A stretch of 64,000 nt of DNA from Crotophaga sulcirostris. Its lineage: Eukaryota; Chordata; Aves; Cuculiformes; Crotophagidae. Below, piece by piece: positions 42,496 to 54,851 of the stretch. A program made the position numbers and the translations under genes. The notes beneath the pieces are model-generated. The model worked only from the letters and a program-made list of their open reading frames with translations. It did not search any database and was not told where the DNA came from. The stretch is taken from NCBI GenBank assembly GCA_013397455.1, contig VYZB01000371.1:296397-360396 (forward strand), written 5' to 3'. Each line of letters begins with the position of its first letter. Position 1 is the stretch's first letter.

Positions 42496-42803
42496 GTGGT
42501 GAGATGGGCGGCGGTCTCTTTTGCCACATAACAAGTGACAGGACAACAGGAAGAGGCCTCAAGTTGAGTCACAGGAGGTTCAGACTGGATACTGGGAAAT
42601 ATTACTTCACTGAAAGGGTTGTCAAGGTTGGCACAGGCTGCCCAGGGAAGTGGTTGAGTCACTGTCCCTGAAGGTATTTAAAAGATGTGTAGATGTGGCA
42701 ATTAAGAACATGGTTTATTGGTGGACTTGGTAGTGTTAGGTTTAGGGCTGGACTCTGCGATCTTAAAGGTCTTTTCCAACCTAAACAATTCTGTGATTCT
42801 ATG
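42496..42803 (+). mobile_element. CR1 LINE, 5'-truncated copy
   Basis: This is a 308-bp 3' fragment of an avian CR1 in plus orientation. The ORF2 end reads HITSDRTTGRGLKLSHRRFR, then YYFTERVVKVGTGCPGKWL, the usual C-terminal CR1 block. The 3' UTR follows with GATCTTAAAGGTCTTTTCC, and the element ends in the octamers ATTCTGTG (42788-42795) and ATTCTATG (42796-42803). The ORF2 frame is lost before its natural end. Wording and 3' UTR layout place it with the copy at 48.6 kb rather than the one at 22.2 kb. Confidence 0.93.
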
Positions 42804-45800
42804 ATGATTTGTACACCCCCACAAAATTACTTTTTGTGTGCCTCTACGTGTTTTTGAAAAAATTGATGTCCTTCTTAGGTGTTGTCATCCCTGATGGAAA
42901 CTTAGCTCTTAACCCAAGAGGTTGCTCTGTCTTGTTAAACCTGACCTATAGTTTGGCTGTCATTGCAATCTGTAATCTACTCCTTAAGCTAACCTGCTTG
43001 GTAACTCCTTAAAATCTAGACTTTTCCCTCTTTTTATGCTATCAGGTGACACATATATTTCCAGCAGTTTAAATGGGAGGCTTGAGAAGAACACTGGTGG
43101 GCAATGAAATCTGTAGGAGCTGTGGATGTGCTGCTTAACTCTGAACTGCCTTGATTATGAATCTAGGAGTCCCTAAATGGGATCAGGGTAACGTTAGTAC
43201 AATGACGCAGGTATGTAATGAAGCCAGATCAGGGGACACTTCTCTCCATGTGACTTGTTTTCCTTTCTACAGAAATGAGGAATTAAGGGTCAAACAGGAG
43301 CTGTAATTTCTTCCAGTGTAGGTCAGTCTAGATGACTTGGAAACTGTGAATTTGGAGTCTACCTCCCAACAAAGAAATCTGCTCACCTGACCCTATGAGG
43401 ACCTAGACTGGTTGTTCCGTCTTTTTGCTACTGGGCAGTACTGAACTGAGGCTGATATCTAAGTCTCTGAAGTCTGTCACCTCAGGCTTTCATGCTTCAG
43501 TCATAGCAAACTCTGACTACACCAAATGGAGAGGAAATTGGAAGATAAGCTATTAAAATGCAGAACGAGGAGGTGGACACACAGAAGATGGCGTCTGATG
43601 TCTTTGTCCTTTCTGGATTGCTCCTTGGGGCAGTAAGCCCTGAGGTAATTTGAGAGTATGGCTTACAGGAGTGTTTTCGCAGCCAAGAAAGGGTTTCTAG
43701 TGGAGAGCTTAAAAAGACCTAGGTCACTAGAGCCACTCATTTTCATACCCTCAAAGTTCACAGTTGGCAAATCCCTGTACTGGAGATGGCCCAAGCTCAC
43801 TAATTAGTTCATTTCCAGTTACTTCTTATATGAAAAATTCCATATAATTTTAAAAACTTGAAGGGAGTTTTTAAATTCAAGTGGGCCTTAAAAAGTCATT
43901 TTTGGCCTTCTTTTAATTTATTCACTGCAAATATATTAACTCAAACACAAGGGTTGCAAGCTAACCTCTTAAGAGATTATTTGCATTTTGCCTGAAAGAA
44001 AATAAATCAACAATTGGCTGCTGCAGACATTAAAATATACCACTTGAATTGTGACACTGCTGTGAAATGAAATATAAATACTTCAGAGATCCAAATAACA
44101 TTAAAGCTTTGAAGAAGGTGGAATATTAAATCTAGAGCTCTGGCAAGAGAGTACATATATAATAAGTAATTCAGAAATAATCCAGCTCCTTAGGAAAATT
44201 GCTTCCTTGCATTAGCTTCTGTCTGTCCAGTGTTTATATTCTGAATAATACACTTAAAAGGCTGTGTGAAGTATTTGTTGTTAAATGCAATGTCATAACA
44301 GATAGAGAGACTAAAATGATGTGAGCCTGATAACAAAATTAGGCTGTTTTTTGAAATATGACTTAACGGACCAGGTGAGCAACCACTTTGAAACGAAGTT
44401 AAACTCTGTTACTTTCAGTGATAGATTTGAGTATTAGCATATAGTTCTACTTATGAGTTATGCTATTCTTCTTCTTATGTTTTTCATTAAAACACAGGAA
44501 ACAGCACTGATTTATGGCTGTATTATGAAAGGACAGTCCAATGTAGAAATTGGAGCATGAAGGAACTAGAAAATCCTCTCTGTCCAAAAGCACTACTGTG
44601 TCAGAGTTTCTGGTCACTGATAGTTTGCCCTAGGGTTGTCTTTAAAAGCAAACTAATACAGTGGTTTCAGCCATGAATGTTGTTGGACTGTTTATTGTTT
44701 CTCTGTCTAGGATCTTAAGTTGAAAATGCCTTCCAATATTTCCAAAAAATGAATACAATATTTCTTTTTTTTTTTCACTCTGCAATTAGAAATTAGATTT
44801 GTGTTCCAAATTCAACTTCAGCTGCAGAGTGGGAAGACACTTGACCTAAAAGCCTTTGTGTTTTTTGAAATACAGGAGACTGTGAGAACTGCTAGAATAT
44901 TCATACCATCGGAAGGCACTCAAACTTCTTGTTCTATGTAACATTTATTAATTAATCTATAATTTTCAGATGTAACTTCTGTTGTCATCATTCGGGATTT
45001 AGATTCTGGAATATCCTTAGTATCCTTCATAAGGGTGGCCTACCCCAGTTATAACTCCTTTAGACAAAAACTTTTTATAGTGGAAGAAGCAGCTGCTTTC
45101 TTGTGCATTTTCTTGTCAACTTTCTTTTGAAAGAGTATAAATTCCAAATCACCCCTCATTTGACAGCACTACTACCAGTGAAGTAAATTTCACAATCCCT
45201 GTGGCCACTAATGAGGTTGAGGACACTGAAAGCATTAAAGACAAAGTGGAGTAGATAGAGGAAAAGCTAGAGAGGCATGAGGCTTACTAGCACATATCCG
45301 TCAATATCTGTAATGATTTTAGATCCATATGGAATATTATTTGAGTTACCCCTCAGCATACTCTTATAATTAATGAGTTAAGACCTCATAAGGTAAAATA
45401 CAGAAAGCATGGAATAAAATTCAATAACAAATTAAAGTTAAAATGTAGTCATTATTTATGAAGTAGGTCAGATATGACTATAGCACCAAAATGGCGCTAA
45501 ATTACAGAATCAGCAATTAATTTCTTAATGTTGAGAAGGATTCCAAGGCATGGGTAATAGTTTTCATGTAAACTGCTATAAAGCTATGCAGTTTTACTAA
45601 CTCAGCTTATGACTCTGAAACAGTTAAACTTTGAATACCAAAATGAAATCCTCCACTATGTCCTATACTCTCCCACCCAACTGAGTTTTAAAAATTCTCT
45701 TGTACATTGACAAACTCTCCCCTTTACACTCCTCGCTGAACTAATGACTTAGATAAAAGATGAAATTTTACTGTTGTTGTTTAGCAATAATCACCAATTA

Positions 45801-48557
45801 TGTTTCTTGTCTTTGTAGACTCTTAAATGTAGAAGTGGGAACAAATACTGATGCATGCCTTTGAGACAATTTTGTAAGCTTTCTAAGCATGGGATCCTCT
45901 TGTCCTTATGTCCCCTTTTTGTGGGAATTTTTAGTCTATGGAAACACTTTCACACTCTCACAATAAACAATTTGGAAAGCCTTATATCTTTTTTATGTAG
46001 AGGGTGAAGACAAAAAGTAGATAGCTGAAATGAAAAATGTTTTCAAACATACCACATTTCAAAGTTTTCTGAACTAGCTGTAAAGTTGGACCTTCACCAA
46101 TGATCTTAGAGTGTGATGTTTTTTACACACAATGTTGCTTGTTACTAGATGACTTTTATTGGACAGTGGCTGGTCTTTTCCTCCTTGCATGATTAGACTC
46201 GGGTGTTCTGAAACACAAATCTTCCCCTGACAATTTCTGACTAAGGTGGCAAAGCTTTTTAGTGCTGGTTTATGGTATGGCAATTGGAAAATGATTTTAT
46301 CTCGTTGACTCTTCCTGTGTGGTCTTTTGACGAAGTGTGCTGGTGGTCTGCCTTGCAGCATAATTCAAATTAGGTCATCCTTAGCCAGCATAAATTTGGT
46401 CCTTTTGTTTTTTTTCCCATCATTAATCAGTCCTCAACACGCATCACAAAGTGAATGGCATGACTTACATACCCTGTGCAATGTAAATGCTGTATGTAGG
46501 TCCAGGCGTTAGCACTTCGGCTTTGGCAGCGCAAGCAGTGTGAATCTGTCAGTTTGACTTTAAGCTTATGAAATTTAGTCTGTATTGGCAGAGCTAATTA
46601 GCCAGGGGCACTGTTGTTTTAGTATTGCTGGCCTGAACTAATGTTTTCAAAAAGTCCTACTCTCTGCTATTCAGACACCCAGGTGGTTCACAGCCTTGTG
46701 TAAAATATGTCCTGTTAACATGTCCTTGGTGCCCTACCCCTACTGATTACCTGCAGTTCAAAAAGTCCATGTGGAAGATTGCATGTGAAAAGGAAGGTAT
46801 ATTCCTGTTTAGGTGAAAGATCTAATGCATGATACAACTATTTTCTGAAAATGTTCAATCTTGAAAAAAATCCTGTAAAAATGACTGAAAAAATGCAACA
46901 GCACTAAATGAGAAAATCAGTCACTCAGACTTTCACATTCCAAGTAACAAATTTAAAAATAAAATTGCTCTCAAAGGAGAGAATTTACAATGATAATGGA
47001 ATTGCATGTAGGTCAAATATTCTGTCTCCTCCAAATTTTCAACTTGATTGAAAAAGTTGCTTATAAGCTTCTTGAGACGAAACTCATTTAAAATACAATT
47101 TTATATAGGGTCTGCATTCTTGTGCAGCCTATTTTGCTCACAGTTTTGTGCAACAGCTCCCAGCAATGCAATATGTTATCCACAGTACCGATTCTTTTTA
47201 TTATTCTCATCCTCACCCTTGAGTTGAAATACGTCTCAGTGGTGAATTCAGTTCAATGTTCATTTAAGCCATTGTTTTAATGTGAATATACAATGTAGGT
47301 ATGTCTACTAACTTCTCTGTAATTGTAAATTACAGGTTAGGAGTATTTTTGAGAAAAACCTGAACTACCTGAAGACAACAATAGTCAATGTGCCTTCCAA
47401 ATGATGATGGATATCTTGAGAATAATGATTCTCATTACAGTGGTTTCTCCCTTATGCATGTTTCTTCCTGTCTATTTTCTGTAAGGGATGTTGGGGTCAA
47501 AGGATACAGTTGCTGCTAATGCCAGACTCTGAGCTTTAATATCTACTGATCTATGGCAAAATTTGTAATTGCAATAGAGACTTGAACAGCGAAGAGAGAA
47601 AGGAGAAAAAAAAGGCTATTTAGCTGAGGCACCAAGCAAAGCTATGAAATGCAAAAGGGTAATGGCAGTTTCACTAAGAATCAAATATTCATGTTGCTAA
47701 CTTACATAAAACAAAAGATGGAGTGTTTTCTGCAGGGAAATTACTTTCTCTGATGAGCTCCATTTATGCATGATAGAGTTTTAAATTTTTGAAAACCCCC
47801 TTGGTTATTTTTTCTTTTTTTAATTCTAGCGGTTTTAATTTTAAGCTTATAAACAGATGGATGTAAAATTTCTTGCTGAAAGGGCATTACTCTGTTTAAA
47901 GTCATATTTATTACATTCAGCAAAACCAGAATTGGTTCTGTCAATGACAATGAATACAAAATCAATATTTAAGACCGCAGTCTCATAGACTTCATGTTAC
48001 GAAGTGGATACTTCAGTTTTAAACTGCCCTATAATAAAATGTGTCTTCATTTGCTTCCAGTACATTCTTCATATTATAAAGTATGTTCCAGAGGTTCTAG
48101 TTTCACACCAGGTAACTGGAGAGCAGACAACTGCAGATGGAGTTGTCTAACAGTAGATTTCATGTGTCCTGCAGCAGAGATACGTGGGTGGCCTGAGCCT
48201 ATGGATTTCTGGAAGTTTGACTGTATAGCCCAGACAGAAGCACTGCACTGACTCTTTGCCCAGTCTTTCCTCATCCTGGGTTTTTCCACTTCCCACTGCT
48301 AAAGAAGTATGGTAAGTGGAGTAATAAGTTTGTTCTAGGACTGTGTTTTGTGAGTTTAGTTTTTTTTGTTTGTGTGGATTTTTTTGTTTGTTTGTTTGTT
48401 TGGCCTTTTTTTGCCTTTTTCCTTAAGTTATTTGTTTATTTTGCTTTTATATGTGTAGCTCATGCTCTCTGCATATATTTTTGAGAAATTCAACTTTTGG
48501 TTAACATTAAAGTGTATCACCACAATTATGAGGTTTGATGTTCTTTCTTCCATGCTC
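42804..48557. other. unique noncoding DNA, 5.8 kb
   Basis: No gene is recognised. 43050-43750 is somewhat GC-richer than average. 46490-46700 contains the 10-bp palindrome GCTAATTAGC (46593-46602) in a balanced-composition stretch that might be a conserved noncoding element, which is inference only. The 95-codon minus frame at 46074-46361 lacks motifs. A T/G tract lies at 48361-48402. Confidence 0.5.
48361..48402. repeat. (GTTT)n low-complexity tract
   Basis: T-rich sequence with four or five GTTT units at about 48386-48402. It is a simple microsatellite 160 bp upstream of a CR1 copy. Confidence 0.8.
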
Positions 48558-48850
48558 ATGGGTTGGTCTCTTCTCTCAGGTGATCAGTGACAGAACTAGA
48601 GGACATGGACTCAAGCTTTGTCAGGGAAAGTTTAGGCTTGATGTTAGGAAAAGATTCTTCACTGAAAGGGTAGTTAGCCATTGGAATGTGCTGCCCAGGG
48701 AGGTGGTGGAGTCACCAACCCTGGAGGTGTTTAAGAGGAGATTGGCTGAGGCACTCAGTGCCAGGGTTTAGATGATGTTAGTGTTGGATGATAGGTTGGA
48801 CTCGATGATCTCAGAGGTCCTTTCCAACCTTGTAATACTGTGATATTGTG
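48558..48850 (+). mobile_element. CR1 LINE, 5'-truncated copy
   Basis: This is a 293-bp 3' fragment of an avian CR1 in plus orientation. The last 70 or so codons of ORF2 remain open and end in TAG at 48769-48771. They read [19 protein letters not shown], then [20 protein letters not shown] and a final [12 protein letters not shown] block. The short 3' UTR runs to CTCAGAGGTCCTTTCCAACC and the octamers ATACTGTG (48835-48842) and ATATTGTG (48843-48850), which have drifted from the usual ATTCTRTG. The preserved C-terminal frame suggests a moderate age. The fragment cannot encode a working protein because the endonuclease and reverse transcriptase are absent. Confidence 0.93.
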
Positions 48851-51800
48851 ATAATGGAGGATCAAAATATATGGCTTCCTTGTCTCAAAGGCAAACCCTG
48901 AAGATAACATGGGGAACTTGTTACCTTTTGTGCAGGTTTCATATGGAGCTGAAACTGGAGTGAGGAAATTTGGAGATGTGGTTGCAAGCTAGGCTTAGCT
49001 TCTCTGAAACATTAATAAACCTACCTTGTTTCTGTATTGTTACAAACAGGCTTTTGAAGGCCTGGTAATTACTGACCTTATTGGATTTCGGCCAAGTTAT
49101 CAGACTTAAAACCTTCTAAATCATTGTTTCTGCCAAGCTTTACACAGCACAGCACTTCAGGTAATATTAAATTTCAGCAGTTTAGGGTGAGTTGTTGGCT
49201 TCCATTCAGTGTCCCAGAAAAAAAAACCCAAGAGAATACAGTTCAAAGTCTGTGAAAAATATGTTCTTGAAAGATGCTGGATAGTGCTAGGGCATGAAAG
49301 AAAGTGTAAAACAACAGTAAATAAACTCTGTGTTTTTAAAATGAATGCGATAACCTGATTTTGTGTTTGTTTTTACTCTAAACTCTAAACAATGCAATAG
49401 TTTTAGTATTTGTTTTTATTTAGATACTACAATACAGCCAATTTTGATCTGTCATAGAGCAACAATTTTGTAAATAAGCAATAAATATTATGGTTCTAAT
49501 TTGTTTCAAATAATAATGTTTTACCTACTAAATAGGTAAATAGTGAAATAGATTTAGTTCATTGCACATAAAAGACCTGCAGTACAGGATGAGTGTGGAT
49601 TCTAGGGAAGTAAGCAGGTGCTTAAACATTAGGGGGAAAAAAAAGCTACTGTAGTTCAGTGACTTGTTCAAGTGTTTGCTGGATCAGGTCTGCTAACAGC
49701 ATCCTTGCCCTTGACTCTTCAAAGTGACAGATGTTGTCAGTTAGGAAGAAAACTCCACCTTCCCTAAAGGAACCTTTTATTAAGAGATTGCGATGGTGAC
49801 AGAAGCATAACTCTTGAGAAATTCAAGATTAGCTAAGAAATGTGACAAGTTTAAGCTGCCTATCAACAAGCAATGATAAACTGGGTGCTTTTGCTATTGT
49901 ACTCTCCTTATTTTATTAACTGAGAATAGAACACAATTTTAATATAGAGCTCTTCTAATGAATTTATTACCAGGAAAATAGTTCAGTGCTAGTATCATTA
50001 TTTCTGGGAAGGTGAACAGGGTTGCCTGAGAAGCAGAGGCTGTTCTGTGGAGGCTGTCAGTGCAGCATGGCTGGTTGAGCTGGTCAGGCCATAAGGTATC
50101 ACAGCTGGAAGAGATAACCAGCTTTGAGACCCTCTTGTAGGCCATGCTGTTTGATATGGGCTGTATTTTATTAAGCAGAATGAGGTCATGAAGAAAACCA
50201 GCAGCAGAGTGGGAAGCCTTCCTCAAGACTTTCAGTTTCTTGGAAAATTACTTAAACTGTTGGATTATCTTTCCTTTCACCTGCTTAAGTTTGGATTATG
50301 ATTGTAGTATGTGAGGCCGTAGCTAAATTCAGTTTTTCTCTAAGTATACGAATGTATTATATTCTTAATAGCTAAACTTCCCTTCTTTCTTTACCCACAG
50401 CCTTCAGAGAAAAGAGCGATAGGTTTGAATAACAATAATGAGTAGCTCTGATATTGTGCTGAACTGTAACTCTCAAAAGGCCTTTGCAAAACAGAAGAGT
50501 CTAATGAGACCTGGTCAGAAACTTCCAGTCAGGACCAAGCTCGGTTGGAGAATACTGGTTCAATAGGATGGACTGGTTTGGTTTCAGCTTTTGTTTATCT
50601 AATGAATATTGACAACAGCAGAAGACATGATTATATACTTTAATAAGCAATACTATTTCTAGAAGTGAGTTCTTTCTACAGGGAAATATTTTTCTATTGA
50701 TTTAAGTGATTGTTGAGAGAAGCCCTTAATATACTGAGATTAAGTCTCTGCTTGGGAACTACCCAACTGCCTTATCAAGAATTCATTTTTAACATACTTT
50801 GTAGAATAATTTATGTAATCCTTGTATGTAACAGTTAACCTTATCACTCATTCACCATTCTGACAAAACCTGCAAGCAGGTGTGTGCATTCCTGCGATTC
50901 TTCATTGCAGAATTAAGTCAGTTCTAGTTAGAACTATCATGGTTGCTACCAAATAGTAGTGCAGAAAGTAGCATTTAGTATGTATACCCTTATCTGAGCA
51001 GATAGATTATTTATTACAACGTTTTATAAGAACTCTTATTTAAAAAATGAGGTAATATTGACTTTGATAAAAGTAAAACAAGCTATTTGATTTGATCTCA
51101 GTATAGTGATTATAATTTTCATTTTGCTCTTCTGCTGTCAATTGCAGATGGAAAAACATGTTATGATGATAAATGAGAATCTATACTGTCCTAAGGAGGC
51201 ATCCGTTGCAATGTAATAACAATCCATACAGACTTATAAAGGTCTTAATTATAAATCTAGAAGAAATAGTAACCTAAAATATAATCTTAAGTAGGACATG
51301 CATAATGTCAAAGACACCCAACACGTTATTATTTCAAAAAAATTCAAGATAACAGTTCCCTTCTCCAAACTTGTTCTGACAAATTTGTGAGCCAGTTACA
51401 TCTTTAACTCTGACATGGGGAAACTTTGCCAGGCTGTTGGGTGCACAAATTGTAGAGATTAGGTATGAATTCACATTACATGTTTGGCAAAAGTCTGACT
51501 TTCCTGCTGTATTTTGGATCTGGTGAAAGCAACAGCACACCTAAGAAACACTGTAATTCTTTGCCTCCATAACTCTTCCTGTCCCATGCTGCCATCATAT
51601 AGGACTCTGACAATTTTTACTTTATACAATGGAATAGTCCATTGACTTCCTAGAAATTATTCTGAAATTTTACAAATTAGTGTAATTTACAGGGATCTTC
51701 CTTATGAAGTATGATAAAATGCAAAGAAAAGAGAGAGAAATACTTTTTTTTCCAAAAATACAAGCCTAGATCCAGAGAATATTTTTAATCATTAGCATAA

Positions 51801-53689
51801 AGATGCTGCCACTTTCCAGAGGGGAAGACATTTCGTAGGAGATGTTTAGCCTTGAGGCAGTTCGTTCTTTACACAGAGGCATAAGAAATACAGCTTCTGG
51901 CAGTTTTTATCATTACTAATAAATGAATAAGCACCGTTTCTGAAAAAACATGTTTCTTCAGAAGGACATGTTACACTGTTCTTATCAATAATTCTATGCA
52001 AGTATAATTCAAGCCTGTGGGACTGTATTATTGCAAGTTTTTTCACAATCACTCTTCATAAAAACAGACTGAGATGATGAATGATGGATGAAAATTTTAG
52101 ACATAATTAAAAGAAAAAATGTAAAATTCCCAGGTTTCTTTAATAAGGGGAATAAAAAAAACCCTTATGCAACCATGGTTTGATAGATAATGACCCATTG
52201 AAATGGACTGCATGCATTAAAACTAGGTAAGTTTATATGAGAGATTGACAACCTTTAAACAGTCATGAATATGACTATATGAATATGAATAGATGACCTG
52301 TTTTTCTTCCCATTTTAATTCTGGAGATGAGCAGATTAAGAATTATGCTGGAGAATACAACTGGAGCTTTTATTGGAAGAGAAACTAAGAAATAGCAATC
52401 CTGTAGGAATACTGCAAGAACTCAGTGGGGGTTGGATGACTATTAACAGATCCGCTACAGAGAACTCTCATTGCAGCCATCAAGTATATGAGCATCATCA
52501 AACTGAGATTTTTGTCGGACATCTGAGGAGCAGAAGAAAGATGATTCAGTCACTGGAGTTAGTTGAGGTTAACATCTAATCGTTTCAGAACTAGTAAAAA
52601 ATCATTCAAAAACAAGCCCTTTTTTTGGCCACAAAATATCCCAACCATGTGATTTTACACTCTTAGTCATGTTTGGTGAATAGTTTTGTAGGGCAGAGTT
52701 GTCTTTTTGGGTTTCAAAGCTTCATCCTTCAGAAGGAAGGCAACAGTTCACTCAAAACTGTTAGGGTGAGTGATGTCTCCTAACATTTCTTGTTGATAAT
52801 ATTTTATCTAAGCAGAAACAGGAGATTGTTTTTACATTAAGAGTCTAATTAAACCCTTCCCAAACCACTTTCAGGTAGTTGTTAGTGGATACTCATTATT
52901 TAACAATATTTATGAGCTTTAATTTCTTTAAATAACAGGGGAAAATCTTGTTTTTAATTCTGTGTTTCATTTCAGTAATAGCAAAACTCCTCAAGCTTGT
53001 CTAGCTTCACTAACTTTCCCACTAAAAATGTTAATGTTTTCTATGCATTTTACCTTTTGCAAAAACCAAACCAATCTAAACACCTAGATCCTTATTCATG
53101 TATGGGTATGAAATCTGTAAGATCAAAAGTTGACCTGTAACAAACACAGTGGATTTTTGTTGCTTGTAAATACAAATACTAGTCTCGAATACTACTGTGC
53201 CATAAACTCCTTTAACTCTCCTGGTAATAATTGTCTCTTGGTTGTTATATGATTCTGGTATCAAAGAAAATGAACTACATAAGGAATAGATCACAATATG
53301 TGCTTATGTTTTCTTGCTTTACTAATGCTACTTGCATCCTTGCTGCTAATAAAAAGCCAACATAATGCTTATAATTTTTTAAAATGAATTTTCAGGAAGG
53401 TCAGATAGTATTCACAGATCCTGAAAGCAAGAATGATTTGGTTCAGAGCAGTGGTGCCAGGAGATACATCAATCATAACCTGCAATTCTTGCCATTTCAA
53501 AGACACAAAGACAACAGAGACAAAGATAAGCTGTTAGGCCTGATGTTACTTTTGGAAAAAGCATGTGGACCACCACAATAATCACAGAGGCTGCTATTAA
53601 TGAGAACTGCTGTAGCCTGCTGTACATAGTGTGTAGTCTTGGTATGATTTGTTTTCATTTTATTTTTGTTAAATACCCCTGAATGCTCA

Positions 53690-53727
53690 TTTTTCTTTTT
53701 TTTTTTTGTTTTGTTTTGTATTTTTTT
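53690..53727. repeat. T-rich (GTTTT)n tract
   Basis: T runs broken by single C or G, including GTTTTGTTTTG. It is a low-complexity sequence with no element body next to it. Confidence 0.75.
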
Positions 53728-54828
53728 CCCTGGAATTATACTGTCATTCTAGCACATTAGATGTATCAGAACTATTCTTTCTTGAGAGCACAAATAATAT
53801 AGTAGTATGTGGTAGATACTGGCTATTTAAGAGGATAGAGGTACCTTCAGAAACAATGCCACCAACACTTATTCAGGCTATTTGACATAGCATGATGTTC
53901 TCAGACAATTTTACTGAAACCCCCTCCAAATCCCTTTAGGTTTCTGGAAGCATGAAGAAAATAAAGAACTTATTTGGGCAAGGACAAGGGAATGCTATCT
54001 GACTACATGGAGTGTCCACTTTCTTTGATGTTGGTAATGAAGTGTCTTAAGGAAGCTTAGTTGTTGAGGGATGCAACTTAGGAGAAAAGGAAACATAAGT
54101 GCTTACTTTTTTTGTTGAAAGAGAAATGCTCCATAAAAATGCTTAAAAATGATAACTTAAGTATTTAATTTTTCCTTTTCTATAATTGCCACATTTTTTA
54201 TTCGTCCAATGCATATATGTTATTGTTCTGCCTGCCCTTTTTTTTTATATTGCTTTTGACTGCTCCGGAGCACTAAATTTCAACGAGCATTTTCATCAAG
54301 AACTGCACATATTGAAAAAGTAGCACCTAAATTCAGCTGTCAGTACCTCATGTTGCAGAACCTCTTTGGCATCAACATGGGCATGTCCTATGAACATCAC
54401 CATGTTTCTGACCCTCAGTGCCCTTGATCTCTGTGTTCGTATTCAAAGGGATGTGGTATAGGTGGAACAGGCAGACTGCAGGATCTGCTCCTTTGCAAGC
54501 ATTCTTTTCTTCTGCTCATGTGCCTGCAAAATCTGTCACTGCCTTTGGGATGCTCTGTCTGCCAGTGACCTAGAAATGAGGAATCATCTTTATTCCTTTC
54601 CCTCCTCCATAATTATCCATGCTTCTTTGCAACACATTCTGCTACGAAGGCCTAAGACCTATAACCTCCTGTTGAAACTAGTGGGAAATTAGAACTCTCC
54701 ACAGTTCTCCTCTAATCCTTGGAAGATATGTGATTTATCCAGAACAAAGTGGAAAATTTGCAGTAAGGGCATTCTTATTTTTTTTTTACTCTGGAAATGC
54801 CATAACATAAGATTGAAAGGTGGGTAGG

Positions 54829-54851
54829 TATATATATATATTTTTTTTTTT
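54829..54851. repeat. (TA)6-T11 tract
   Basis: Six TA units directly followed by eleven T. It is a simple repeat and probably length-variable. Confidence 0.85.

Noticed and set aside
46074..46361. 95-codon minus-strand frame
   Set aside because: No domain or family resemblance and no gene context.
46500..46545. Small-nuclear-RNA-like words (CTTCGGCTTTGGCAGC)
   Set aside because: Only a few bases resemble the U6 start; the rest does not match.
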